Positions 30,326 to 39,239 of a stretch of 43,760 bases of DNA are shown piece by piece. The notes under the pieces were generated by a model. It was given only the letters and a program-made list of their open reading frames with translations, made no database searches and had not been told where the DNA came from. Location: contig QBZF01000003.1 of NCBI GenBank assembly GCA_003282425.1, positions 1-43,760 on the forward strand. The letters are read 5' to 3'. Both the position numbers and the translations under genes were made by a program. Numbering within the stretch: the first letter of the stretch is position 1; the number at the start of each line of letters is the position of its first letter. The DNA comes from Prochlorococcus sp. AG-335-A05 (lineage in GTDB: Bacteria > Cyanobacteriota > Cyanobacteriia > PCC-6307 > Cyanobiaceae).

Positions 30326-31131
30326 TGACTAATGATTATTGGCTTGAAGCAAAAAATATTAGTTGCTTTAAAAATGAATATGAAGTAGTGAAGGATTTAA
30401 ATTTAAAACTAAAATATAGTGAAAATGTAATTTTGATTGGACCTAATGGCTCTGGAAAGTCATCTTTATTAGAAATAATAAATAGAAATATTTATCCAGT
30501 TTTAAAGAAAGATACTGTTTTTAAACTATTTAATAAAGAACTTATTAGTATTTGGGAACTTAGAAAAAAGATTAGTACAGTAAATCAGGATATTAAGGCA
30601 AGAGTAAATGCAAATATAACTGTAGTTGATTTAATTATTAGTGGTTTATATGGTAAGTATTGCAAAATCTCAAATAAATCTGAAAAGGATGTTTTATTAG
30701 CGGAAAATCTTATTAACAAGATGTTAATAACAAAGTTATCCCAAAGATATTTTTCACATTTATCCGAGGGTGAAAAACAAATTGTTCTAATTGCTAGAGC
30801 TTTAGTTAAAAATCCAGAAATATTAATTCTAGATGAGCCAATTGCTAATTTAGATTTAAAATCAAAATTTTATGTAATAGATCAAATTAATGAATTAACA
30901 AGATTAAATACGAAAATAATTTGCGTAACTCATGATATATCAATGATTACAGAAATATACAACAGGGTCATAATGATGAAAGACAGAATAATAATTGCAG
31001 ATGGAACGCAAAGCGAAACAATAAATGGCAAAAATTTAAGTATTTTATTTGATATTAATATCGAGATTACTAAACATAAAGGCTATTGGCATGTTTACAG
31101 AAAACCTAAAGAACTACAATCAATAGAATAA
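30325..31131 (+). CDS. Standalone ABC ATP-binding protein
   Basis: LIGPNGSGKSSLLE; LSEGEKQIVLIARALVKNPEILILDEP. Confidence 0.9.
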   Translation: MTNDYWLEAKNISCFKNEYEVVKDLNLKLKYSENVILIGPNGSGKSSLLEIINRNIYPVLKKDTVFKLFNKELISIWELRKKISTVNQDIKARVNANITVVDLIISGLYGKYCKISNKSEKDVLLAENLINKMLITKLSQRYFSHLSEGEKQIVLIARALVKNPEILILDEPIANLDLKSKFYVIDQINELTRLNTKIICVTHDISMITEIYNRVIMMKDRIIIADGTQSETINGKNLSILFDINIEITKHKGYWHVYRKPKELQSIE

Positions 31132-31321
31132 CCAAGGCAATTAATAAATAAATAATCTTTTTGTTTTGAATACGCGAAAAAGACTTATTTTTAAATGAAG
31201 AGGAACCACATTTAAAGCAAACCATCCTACCCCCTAATGATCTGTCAGAGACAAGATCGGAACTACCGCAATTTAAACAGATTTTATTAGAGCTCATATC
31301 TAATTCTAAAATTAATTTCAC
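31106..31321 (-). CDS. Small zinc-ribbon plus TM protein, copy 2
   Basis: Identical to 7301-7516. Confidence 0.65.
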   Translation of the reverse strand: MKLILELDMSSNKICLNCGSSDLVSDRSLGGRMVCFKCGSSSFKNKSFSRIQNKKIIYLLIALVILLIVVL

Positions 31322-31421
31322 CCCTTTAAATTATATTCGAATTAATAATGTAAAGAAAAAATTCAAAATAAACAATGATAATGAGAATCTATTGCAATAA
31401 TTAATTATTTGATACATAATT

Positions 31422-31440
31422 GATAATAATTCTCATTATC
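31422..31440. promoter_or_regulatory. Fur-box-like site upstream of crp-type gene, copy 2
   Basis: GATAATAATTCTCATTATC (16/19 to classical Fur box); weaker TGATAATGAGAATCT nearby. Confidence 0.75.
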
Positions 31441-31454
31441 AAAGTATAAATAAT

Positions 31455-32042
31455 ATGAATTTCCATAATTATGGAGAATATTCATCAAAAACCGTTCGAA
31501 TAGTAACTGGACAGTCAGTTCTTATAGATCCCTCCTCAAGACCAATGGGGACCTGTCTTGAAGTTGAGAACGGCATTGCAAGGGTATATTGTCCATGTGA
31601 AGAAACTGAGGGAATGACTCTTGCTTTCTTGCAATCAGGAGATCAATTAAGAACTGATTTATTATGCAGCGAAGGTGTTTGTGTAGAAGCGTTAACTGAT
31701 TTGTCCTTCCATAGTAATGTTAATATTGCTGAAAATTCTGGATTTGATGCTGTTAATGAATGGACTCTTCAACTCTTGAGAATAAGACATCTTGGAAATG
31801 CAGAACAAAGACTACAAGCTCTATTTTCAATATTAGTTAACCGTCTCGGAAGAAGATGCGGTCAATGGTGCGAATTACCTTTTAGGCTTACTCATGAAAG
31901 GATAGGAGAATTAATAGGTTCAACACGGGTAACATCTACAAGATTAATCTCAAAACTCCGTTCATCTGAGTTATTAATAGCTCCAATTGGAACACAGACA
32001 GTAAGTGTGGCCCCATCATTTATTGAAGCCTCACCTTTATAA
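31455..32042 (+). CDS. Crp/Fnr-family regulator, copy 2
   Basis: Identical to 6580-7167. Confidence 0.85.
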   Translation: MNFHNYGEYSSKTVRIVTGQSVLIDPSSRPMGTCLEVENGIARVYCPCEETEGMTLAFLQSGDQLRTDLLCSEGVCVEALTDLSFHSNVNIAENSGFDAVNEWTLQLLRIRHLGNAEQRLQALFSILVNRLGRRCGQWCELPFRLTHERIGELIGSTRVTSTRLISKLRSSELLIAPIGTQTVSVAPSFIEASPL

Positions 32043-32049
32043 AAGAAAC

Positions 32050-32340
32050 ATGTATAAATCTGAATCCATAATTAATAACTTGATAATAGAAGTTGACTCA
32101 TTAAGCTACAGGATAACGAATATTCATCAAGCTTATTTCAACACTTCTCACTTAGGCTTGCGAGAAAGATTATTTTATGAAAATAAGAATATTTCCCAAA
32201 GATTAAAAGAAATTAACTCAATAGCCAAATTCTTAAAAAATAGGACTATTGAGAAAGTAAGTTTTACTAGTTTACTCCTAGAGATGAGTGAGAGAACTAT
32301 TGCTCAAACAAAAATACAAAGAAATTTATTTTTTCTTTAA
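32050..32340 (+). CDS. Hypothetical protein, copy 2
   Basis: Identical to 6282-6572. Confidence 0.55.
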   Translation: MYKSESIINNLIIEVDSLSYRITNIHQAYFNTSHLGLRERLFYENKNISQRLKEINSIAKFLKNRTIEKVSFTSLLLEMSERTIAQTKIQRNLFFL

Positions 32341-32886
32341 ATCTCCATCAATCAATAATATTGCTGATGGCTGGTTAGCAGCAAATTTAACTTTCCCTAA
32401 TATATGAGCAAATTCATCCTCAGACTTTATTTGAGCCTCAACAATCGGGTCTAAGAAAACACTTGATCTTGTATCTGCAGTTCTCTCTGCAATCGCATAT
32501 AGCTGTTGTAATGAGGAAGTCAAATCAGCCTCCATATTGAACGAATAAGAGATTAAATCTTCAATAGAATCCCAAGCCTGAATTGGTGCAGGTAAATCTT
32601 TCAATTTTACAGTTTGTCCACGAGCTATAAAATAGTTAGCAAATTTATAGGCGTGCTCCATTTCTCCTTGAGATTCACTTAGGAAATATGAAGCGAAACC
32701 GTCTAAATCTCTTTCTTGAAACCATAGATAAATGGAAAAATATTGAACATTAGCATGTCTTTCCATTGTTAAATGTTCATAAAAATTCTCTAATAAGCCA
32801 GGATCCATTGGCTGAGCAACAGCTCTTCCAGAAGGACCCAAATTAATTAGTTTGTTTGTTTTTAAATTATTCTCAATCATTTTCAT
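32326..32886 (-). CDS. Ferritin, copy 2
   Basis: Identical to 5736-6296. Confidence 0.9.
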   Translation of the reverse strand: MKMIENNLKTNKLINLGPSGRAVAQPMDPGLLENFYEHLTMERHANVQYFSIYLWFQERDLDGFASYFLSESQGEMEHAYKFANYFIARGQTVKLKDLPAPIQAWDSIEDLISYSFNMEADLTSSLQQLYAIAERTADTRSSVFLDPIVEAQIKSEDEFAHILGKVKFAANQPSAILLIDGDLKKK

Positions 32887-32964
32887 TTGAATAAGATAAA
32901 TAAATAATACAACATTTTGTATTAATTGGTAACTTAAAAAAGATTAAAAATAAATAAGTGAATA

Positions 32965-32979
32965 TGATAATGAATATCA
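32965..32979. promoter_or_regulatory. Fur-box-like site between ferritin and microprotein (mirror 5643-5657)
   Basis: TGATAATGAATATCA, 14/15 to TGATAATNATTATCA. Confidence 0.65.
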
Positions 32980-32996
32980 ATAGCAATATCAATAAA

Positions 32997-33119
32997 ATGA
33001 ATTTTGGAAAAGATTATTCTGAATTTCTACTAATTAATAAATTATATGCAAATAAAAAAAAGAAATGTAAAAAGAAAAAATGTTCAAACTGGAAAGGGGG
33101 CAAGTGTAATTGCCTATAA
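32997..33119 (+). CDS. 40-aa Cys/Lys-rich microprotein, copy 2
   Basis: MNFGKDYSEFLLINKLYANKKKKCKKKKCSNWKGGKCNCL*. Confidence 0.5.
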   Translation: MNFGKDYSEFLLINKLYANKKKKCKKKKCSNWKGGKCNCL

Positions 33120-33126
33120 AATTTAA

Positions 33127-34185
33127 TTAAATAAAGATCTTATGTGCTCCGGGATATAAAAAACAGAAACTATCTTTATCTATACTTAAAAAACAATTAT
33201 CTCCAACATTAAAATCATCATTAATATTAGTTCTGACCCTTAATGTTTCTCCTTTAAGCGATAATTTATAAACAAAATATTCACCCATAAATTCTTTTGA
33301 AACTATTTTTGCATCGCCTTCTACAGAACTTTTAATAGAAATAAATTTCTGAGGAATAGAAATAAATTTAATATTATTTTTACCCACCAAAGAGGAAATA
33401 TTTATTTTACCTATACAACATGAAAAAGAGTTTTCTTCTTTTTTGAGATTAAGAATATTATTACCAAGAATAAAACTACTTATAAAAATTGTTTTAGGGT
33501 TTTCTAAAAGTTTTATAGGTGAATCAACTTGATGTATTTTCCCTTCGTTCATCACAGCAACCTTATCGCATATAGACATTGCCTCTTCAGGATCATGAGT
33601 AACCATTAATCCGCTAGCATTACAACTTCTAAGTATATTTGGTAGTTCACTTCTTAATTTTAATTTTACGTGCATATCCAAACTACAAAATGGTTCGTCT
33701 AATAATATAAAATTTGTTCCAGGAACTAAAGCTCTAGCAATAGCAAGTCTCTGTTTTTGTCCTCCTGATAATTCATGCGGATATCTATTTATAAATTTAT
33801 CGAGACCTACAATATTTATTAAAAAATTAACTCTAGATTTATTCTTTTTATCTTTCAAACCAAACATTGCATTTTCCAAAACAGTTAGATGAGGGAAAAG
33901 CGCATAATCCTGGAAAACCATTCCTATTTTTCTTTTTTCTGGAGTTAATATTCTATTTTTATTTGAAATTTCGTGATCATTTAGGATAATTTTTCCTTTT
34001 AAAGGATATTCAAATCCTGCGATTAATCTTAAAAGAGTAGTTTTACCGCAACCAGAAGGTCCAAGAAGTCCTAATAATTGGCCCTTTTCTATTTTTAAGT
34101 TAATTGCATTTAATATCCAATTGGAAATTTTTTGATTATCGTATTTATGATATAAATCATCAATTATTAACGCCTCTTTTTCCAC
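33127..34185 (-). CDS. futC: FutC-like ABC ATPase, copy 2
   Basis: Identical to 4437-5495. Confidence 0.8.
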   Translation of the reverse strand: MEKEALIIDDLYHKYDNQKISNWILNAINLKIEKGQLLGLLGPSGCGKTTLLRLIAGFEYPLKGKIILNDHEISNKNRILTPEKRKIGMVFQDYALFPHLTVLENAMFGLKDKKNKSRVNFLINIVGLDKFINRYPHELSGGQKQRLAIARALVPGTNFILLDEPFCSLDMHVKLKLRSELPNILRSCNASGLMVTHDPEEAMSICDKVAVMNEGKIHQVDSPIKLLENPKTIFISSFILGNNILNLKKEENSFSCCIGKINISSLVGKNNIKFISIPQKFISIKSSVEGDAKIVSKEFMGEYFVYKLSLKGETLRVRTNINDDFNVGDNCFLSIDKDSFCFLYPGAHKIFI

Positions 34186-34282
34186 TAAAACATTTGAGTG
34201 TCTAGAATACTAAAAATAACAGAAAACATTAACCATAAATATCACTTGTATAATTTTATACATCACTTAAAAAATTAAATAA

Positions 34283-34936
34283 ATGAAAAAGAGTGAAAGA
34301 GCAGAAATTATACTTAAAGAACTTAAAGAATTATATCCATCTCCTCCAATCCCCCTTAATCACACAAATGCTTTCACGTTGCTTGTGGCAGTAGTATTAA
34401 GTGCTCAGTCTACAGATAAGAAAGTTAATGAACTAACTGAGGAATTATATAAAGTCGCAGATACTCCAGAAAAAATGAAAGAACTCGGCGTTTCCAAAAT
34501 TTATGAATACATAAAACAATTAGGTCTTTCAAACCAAAAATCTAAAAATATTTACCTCTTATCAAAATTAATAATCGAAGAATTTAATGGTCAAGTTCCC
34601 AATTCATTCGAGGAGCTTGAATCACTACCTGGAGTTGGTCATAAAACAGCTTCAGTTATAATGTCACAAGTATTTAACATACCATCTTTCCCTGTTGATA
34701 CACACATACATCGTTTATCACAAAGATGGGGGCTCACAAATGGAGATAATGTAAGGCAGACCGAAAAAGATCTTAAAAATATTTTTCCAATCTCAGAATG
34801 GAACACTTTACATTTGCAAATAATTTTCTATGGAAGGGAACATTGTACGGCAAGAGGTTGTGATGGTACAAAATGCTTAATGTGTAGAACTCTATATCCC
34901 AAGAGGAAAAAGAAATTTATATGTAAAAAGCCTTAA
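34283..34936 (+). CDS. nth: Endonuclease III, copy 2
   Basis: Identical to 3686-4339. Confidence 0.95.
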   Translation: MKKSERAEIILKELKELYPSPPIPLNHTNAFTLLVAVVLSAQSTDKKVNELTEELYKVADTPEKMKELGVSKIYEYIKQLGLSNQKSKNIYLLSKLIIEEFNGQVPNSFEELESLPGVGHKTASVIMSQVFNIPSFPVDTHIHRLSQRWGLTNGDNVRQTEKDLKNIFPISEWNTLHLQIIFYGREHCTARGCDGTKCLMCRTLYPKRKKKFICKKP

Positions 34937-34971
34937 AAACCTAATATAATAATAAAATCAAATAATTAATC

Positions 34972-35631
34972 ATGAAAATTGCGATTACTGGAGCTTCAGG
35001 TAAAACAGGATATAGAATAACCGAAGAAGCAGTGAAGAAAGGAATAAAAGTAAAGCAGATAGTTAGGAAAAATTCAAAGCTTCCAGAGAATATTAAAAAT
35101 AGCGAAACCTTTAGAATCTCATTAAATAACCAAGGTGCATTAGATAAGGCTTTAGAAAATGTGGATGCATTAATAATTGCAACTGGAGCAAGACCTTCAT
35201 TAGATTTAACTGGACCTGCAAAAGTAGATGCACTTGGAGTATATAGACAATTACAAAGTTGTAAAAGAGTGGGAATAAAGAGAGTTATCTTAGTTAGTTC
35301 TTTATGTACTGGTAAAATCCTTCACCCATTAAACTTATTTGGTTTAATTCTAATCTGGAAAAAAATTGGTGAGAACTTTCTAAAAAATCAAAATTTTGAT
35401 TGGACTATAATAAGACCTGGAGGATTAAAAGAAATTGAAAAAATAAAAGATGAGAACATAGAATATACAAAAGAAGATACACAATTTAAAGGTTCTATTC
35501 CAAGAAGACTTGTAGCGAAATGTTGTATAGATTCCTTAAGTAATACACAGTCTTTTAATAAAATAATAGAAGTAACAAGTTCCAGTCAGAATAAAAGAGT
35601 ATCTTTTGAAAAGGCTATGCAAAATATTTAA
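34972..35631 (+). CDS. NAD(P)-binding SDR, copy 2
   Basis: Identical to 2991-3650. Confidence 0.8.
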   Translation: MKIAITGASGKTGYRITEEAVKKGIKVKQIVRKNSKLPENIKNSETFRISLNNQGALDKALENVDALIIATGARPSLDLTGPAKVDALGVYRQLQSCKRVGIKRVILVSSLCTGKILHPLNLFGLILIWKKIGENFLKNQNFDWTIIRPGGLKEIEKIKDENIEYTKEDTQFKGSIPRRLVAKCCIDSLSNTQSFNKIIEVTSSSQNKRVSFEKAMQNI

Positions 35632-35655
35632 AAGATGCAAAAATAAATAAAAACC

Positions 35656-35844
35656 ATGAAAATAAACCCAAATATAGATGCATTACAGTTGATGCTTACT
35701 GATTTAAGAACAAGAAATGAACCTATCAGGCATAAAGCAGCATTTAAAGGATGTCAGCCTGAATTTCAAATTCTTGTTTCAAGATTAATAAAGCAATTAG
35801 AAGATGAATTAAATTCTGAAAAAATTTTAAATCGAGACGATTAA
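35656..35844 (+). CDS. Small hypothetical, copy 2
   Basis: Identical to 2778-2966. Confidence 0.6.
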   Translation: MKINPNIDALQLMLTDLRTRNEPIRHKAAFKGCQPEFQILVSRLIKQLEDELNSEKILNRDD

Positions 35845-35855
35845 GCTACATATGT

Positions 35856-36467
35856 TTATTTAAAAGACTTTAAATAATCATATTTAGCTTGCTTTGAGAG
35901 TTCGTCATAACCTCCAAAAAATACATCATCTAAAAATATTTGAGGAAAAGTATTGTGGTTACTTAGGGAATTTACCTTTTGAAAATCCTTGTCATTCTCG
36001 ATTAAAATCGAATCATATGGAACAGATAAAGAATCAAGCAACCTAATGCTTCTCTTTGACCAAGGACAATTTTTAAGGATATATGCTTTTACTCGTGATT
36101 GATTTTCGTTTAAATTTCTTTTTGAGATACTAATAGTCTTATTTTCAAAAGATACTAATAAGATATCAGTTCCTTTCTTAACAATCGAACCTTCTTCTAA
36201 ATGCCCCCCAAAAACATTACATCCCTCATCTGCGAAGCTTAAATGAATATGCGCATCGCCATTATTAAAATTTCCATTAAGGGATACTATTTCTAAGTTA
36301 CCTTCAAATTTACTAATTTCTTGGCTGCCAGGACACTGAATACAAGCCTTACTAAGATTACCTACTACACCTGAAACATAACCATATAGATTATTTGAGA
36401 AAGAAAATTCTTTAATACTAATAAGCAAATCAGAATCTGGGGATAGCTTTAAGCTATGAGGTTGCAT
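35856..36467 (-). CDS. PCC/DUF296-glutaredoxin fusion, copy 2
   Basis: Identical to 2155-2766. Confidence 0.75.
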   Translation of the reverse strand: MQPHSLKLSPDSDLLISIKEFSFSNNLYGYVSGVVGNLSKACIQCPGSQEISKFEGNLEIVSLNGNFNNGDAHIHLSFADEGCNVFGGHLEEGSIVKKGTDILLVSFENKTISISKRNLNENQSRVKAYILKNCPWSKRSIRLLDSLSVPYDSILIENDKDFQKVNSLSNHNTFPQIFLDDVFFGGYDELSKQAKYDYLKSFK

Positions 36468-36602
36468 TTAGGTATCAATAATATTTTATTAATATAAAAT
36501 AAAATGATTCTTAGATAGAAGAAGTGTTTATAATCTTTAGAATTTTATTAAAACTTAAAACACAATATAAGTGTAAAATGAAATTTATTTATAAAAAATA
36601 TT

Positions 36603-37145
36603 TTGTTAAAAAAAAATAAAAATATTAAACAATTAATAGCAAATATTCCAAATATATTAACGATATCACGATTATTTCTTACATTTCCACTAATAATATT
36701 TCTAGAAATAAACAAACCCAATTTTGTTTTTGCTTTAATTATTCTTGGAGGCATAACTGATTATTTTGATGGATATCTTGCAAGAAAATTTAATCTTGCA
36801 ACGAAGTTTGGAGCTATTATTGACCCATTATCAGACAAAATATTTTTGTTAATACCTTTATTGTGGCTAAGTAAAATGAGAAAAATCCCTTTTTGGTCAT
36901 TAGCAATAATATTATTTAGAGAATTAATAATATCTGCATTAAGAACTACTAAGAAAGATGGATTACCTGCCTCTAAACTTGGGAAATATAAAACCTTCTC
37001 CTTTTTTATTGCATTAGTTATATTTTTCCAACCATTTTCAATAGATTTATTCTCTAGTTTAGGAATAACATTTTATTGGCTGGGATTTATATTGACACTT
37101 ATAACTTTTATAGATTATTTACGAATTAAAAAGAACACTATCTGA
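36603..37145 (+). CDS. pgsA: PgsA, copy 2
   Basis: Identical to 1477-2019. Confidence 0.9.
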   Translation: MLKKNKNIKQLIANIPNILTISRLFLTFPLIIFLEINKPNFVFALIILGGITDYFDGYLARKFNLATKFGAIIDPLSDKIFLLIPLLWLSKMRKIPFWSLAIILFRELIISALRTTKKDGLPASKLGKYKTFSFFIALVIFFQPFSIDLFSSLGITFYWLGFILTLITFIDYLRIKKNTI

Positions 37146-38039
37146 AGTTCTATCAAATTCAATATCCTTTTTAAATTGGTAATCTTTGATAAAGCTGTCT
37201 TTCAAACCGCTAAGTAAATCAAATTTTGGTTTCCAATTTAAATCGTTTTTAATTTTTGAAATATCAGTTTGATAGTGATTTAATCTTATTGGGAATCCTT
37301 TTCTTGATTTAGGATCTAATTTTTCAAAATCAAATTTAATTAGAGAAATTTCGTTTATATTTAAACCACAAGCTTCTGCACACATATATATTAAACCTTT
37401 AATAGTTACTCCTTTTTCTCCAGAACAGTTATAGACACTATTTTTAGATTTTTCAAAATCCAAACACTTTATCATTACATCACTTAAATCAGAAACATGA
37501 CCTAACTGAGTAATCAAGGAACCATCAGCAGGAATTGGGATTGATTTAAGATGAAATAGTCTCTCAAAAAACCAATTTTCAATTTTATTATAATTTCCAG
37601 GTCCATAAATATAAGTAGGTCTAAAACTTGTAAAAGGTATTTTTTTCTCAACTAACCAATTTTCAGTTTCAAATTTTCCTTTGTGTCTACTATTAGTATC
37701 AAGCGGAGACTCCTCGGATAAAGGTAATTCAATATTATCTTTATAAACTCCAGCTGAACTAACATAGATATATCTATGGAAAGAATCATCTAAATTCTCG
37801 ATAAGAATTTTAGTTTGCTCTACTTCACGACCAGAGATATCGAAAATTACATCATATTTTTTGTTTTTTAGTTTATTAATACATTCGATATCATTCCTAT
37901 CACCTTTTATTAAATTTGTATTATCAGGATTAGATTTATTACCCCTTGTAAAGATATCAATATCATGATTTTGATTTAGCAGCTTACTCACCAAAGACTT
38001 GCCAACAAATCTTGTTCCACCCATTACAAGAATTTTCAT
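37119..38039 (-). CDS. NAD-dependent epimerase, copy 2
   Basis: Identical to 583-1503. Confidence 0.85.
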   Translation of the reverse strand: MKILVMGGTRFVGKSLVSKLLNQNHDIDIFTRGNKSNPDNTNLIKGDRNDIECINKLKNKKYDVIFDISGREVEQTKILIENLDDSFHRYIYVSSAGVYKDNIELPLSEESPLDTNSRHKGKFETENWLVEKKIPFTSFRPTYIYGPGNYNKIENWFFERLFHLKSIPIPADGSLITQLGHVSDLSDVMIKCLDFEKSKNSVYNCSGEKGVTIKGLIYMCAEACGLNINEISLIKFDFEKLDPKSRKGFPIRLNHYQTDISKIKNDLNWKPKFDLLSGLKDSFIKDYQFKKDIEFDRTSDSVLFNS

Positions 38040-38131
38040 ATTCCAAAAATATTAAACATAAGTAGTAACCTAAGTTAGAACTACATAATGAATATTACTA
38101 CTAAGAAGTAATTAATGAAAAGGATAAATCC

Positions 38132-38666
38132 ATGAAACTAATTCCAGCAATAGATTTAATGAACGGTAAATGTGTAAGACTTTTTAAAGGTGACTTTAAT
38201 AAGAGAAAAGACTTCTCCAGAGAACCTTATGAGCAAGCAAAATACTGGGAGAATGAGGGCGCAAAATGTATTCATATCGTTGATTTGGATGCTGCCAAAA
38301 CCGGTATTCCAACAAATGATCAATCAATTCAAAAGATTGTCAAATCAGTCGATATTCCTATTCAAATTGGAGGAGGTATAAGATCAGTAGAGAGGATTGA
38401 ACAATTATTTTCTTATGGAGTGGATAAGGTTATAATGGGAACCTCAGCAATAGAAAATAAAGAATTAGTTAAAAGTTTATCAACCAAATTCCCAAGTAAA
38501 ATTATTATTGGAATTGATGCAAAGGATGGGAAAGTAAGTACAAGAGGTTGGCTAAAACAATCAGATGTATTAGCTACAGAATTAGTAAAGGAATTTTCCA
38601 CTTATAAAATTTCTAGTTTTATTGTCACGGATATTAATACCGATGGAACGCTAGAAGGGACTAATG
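38132..38666 (+). pseudogene. hisA: hisA truncated at junction with carB
   Basis: MKLIPAIDLMNGKCVRLF...VTDINTDGTLEGTN then out-of-frame carB sequence. Confidence 0.93.
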
Positions 38667-38990
38667 GTTTTAGGTTTTAAATTAGTTGCGACTAAGGGTA
38701 CTGCTAAATATTTATTTAATTTAGGAATTGAAGTTGATGAAGTTTTAAAAGTACATGAAGGAAGGCCTAATATTGAAGATTCAATTCGTTCTGGTCTTAT
38801 CCAATTAGTTATTAATACTCCAGTTGGATCACAAGCTCTCCATGATGATGCTTATCTCAGAAGAGCATCCTTAGAATATAATATTCCTACTTTCACTACT
38901 ATTCCTGGAGCAAAAGCAGCCTTGCAGGCAATTAAATCATTACGGCTAAATAAAATTGATACTTTATCACTTCAGGAAATTCATAACTAA
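38667..38990 (+). pseudogene. carB: carB 3' fragment
   Basis: [26 protein letters not shown]... identical to the C-terminus of 12375-15674. Confidence 0.97.
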
Positions 38991-38996
38991 TAGAAT

Positions 38997-39215
38997 CTAT
39001 TCATAATTTTTAAGATTCTCTCTTAATTATTTTGTTAGGGAGTTTCTACCAATGGATAACAATTTAAATGTGTCTTCATGAATTTTTAGCTGTGTTTCAG
39101 CTATTTATAACCCTTTAATTAATTCTTTTGTTTCACTAGTTAAATCATTAAGATTATATTTCCCTTACTCAAAAGTTAGGACTGGATTTTTATTTTCAAT
39201 GTTTTTTTCAATCAT
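38997..39215 (-). pseudogene. DUF6447-like pseudogene, copy 2
   Basis: Mirror of 12150-12368. Confidence 0.65.
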
Positions 39216-39239
39216 TATTTTTTATTAAATTAAATACAA

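Larger units (their letters stand above)
31063..38621. repeat. Right copy of segment A, probably in native context
   Basis: Same as above; here the ABC gene and the adjoining island are continuous. Confidence 0.99.

Noticed and set aside
38132-38990. Novel HisA-CarB fusion protein
   Set aside because: carB is out of frame with hisA; the hisA frame stops within five codons (GFRF*) after the join.
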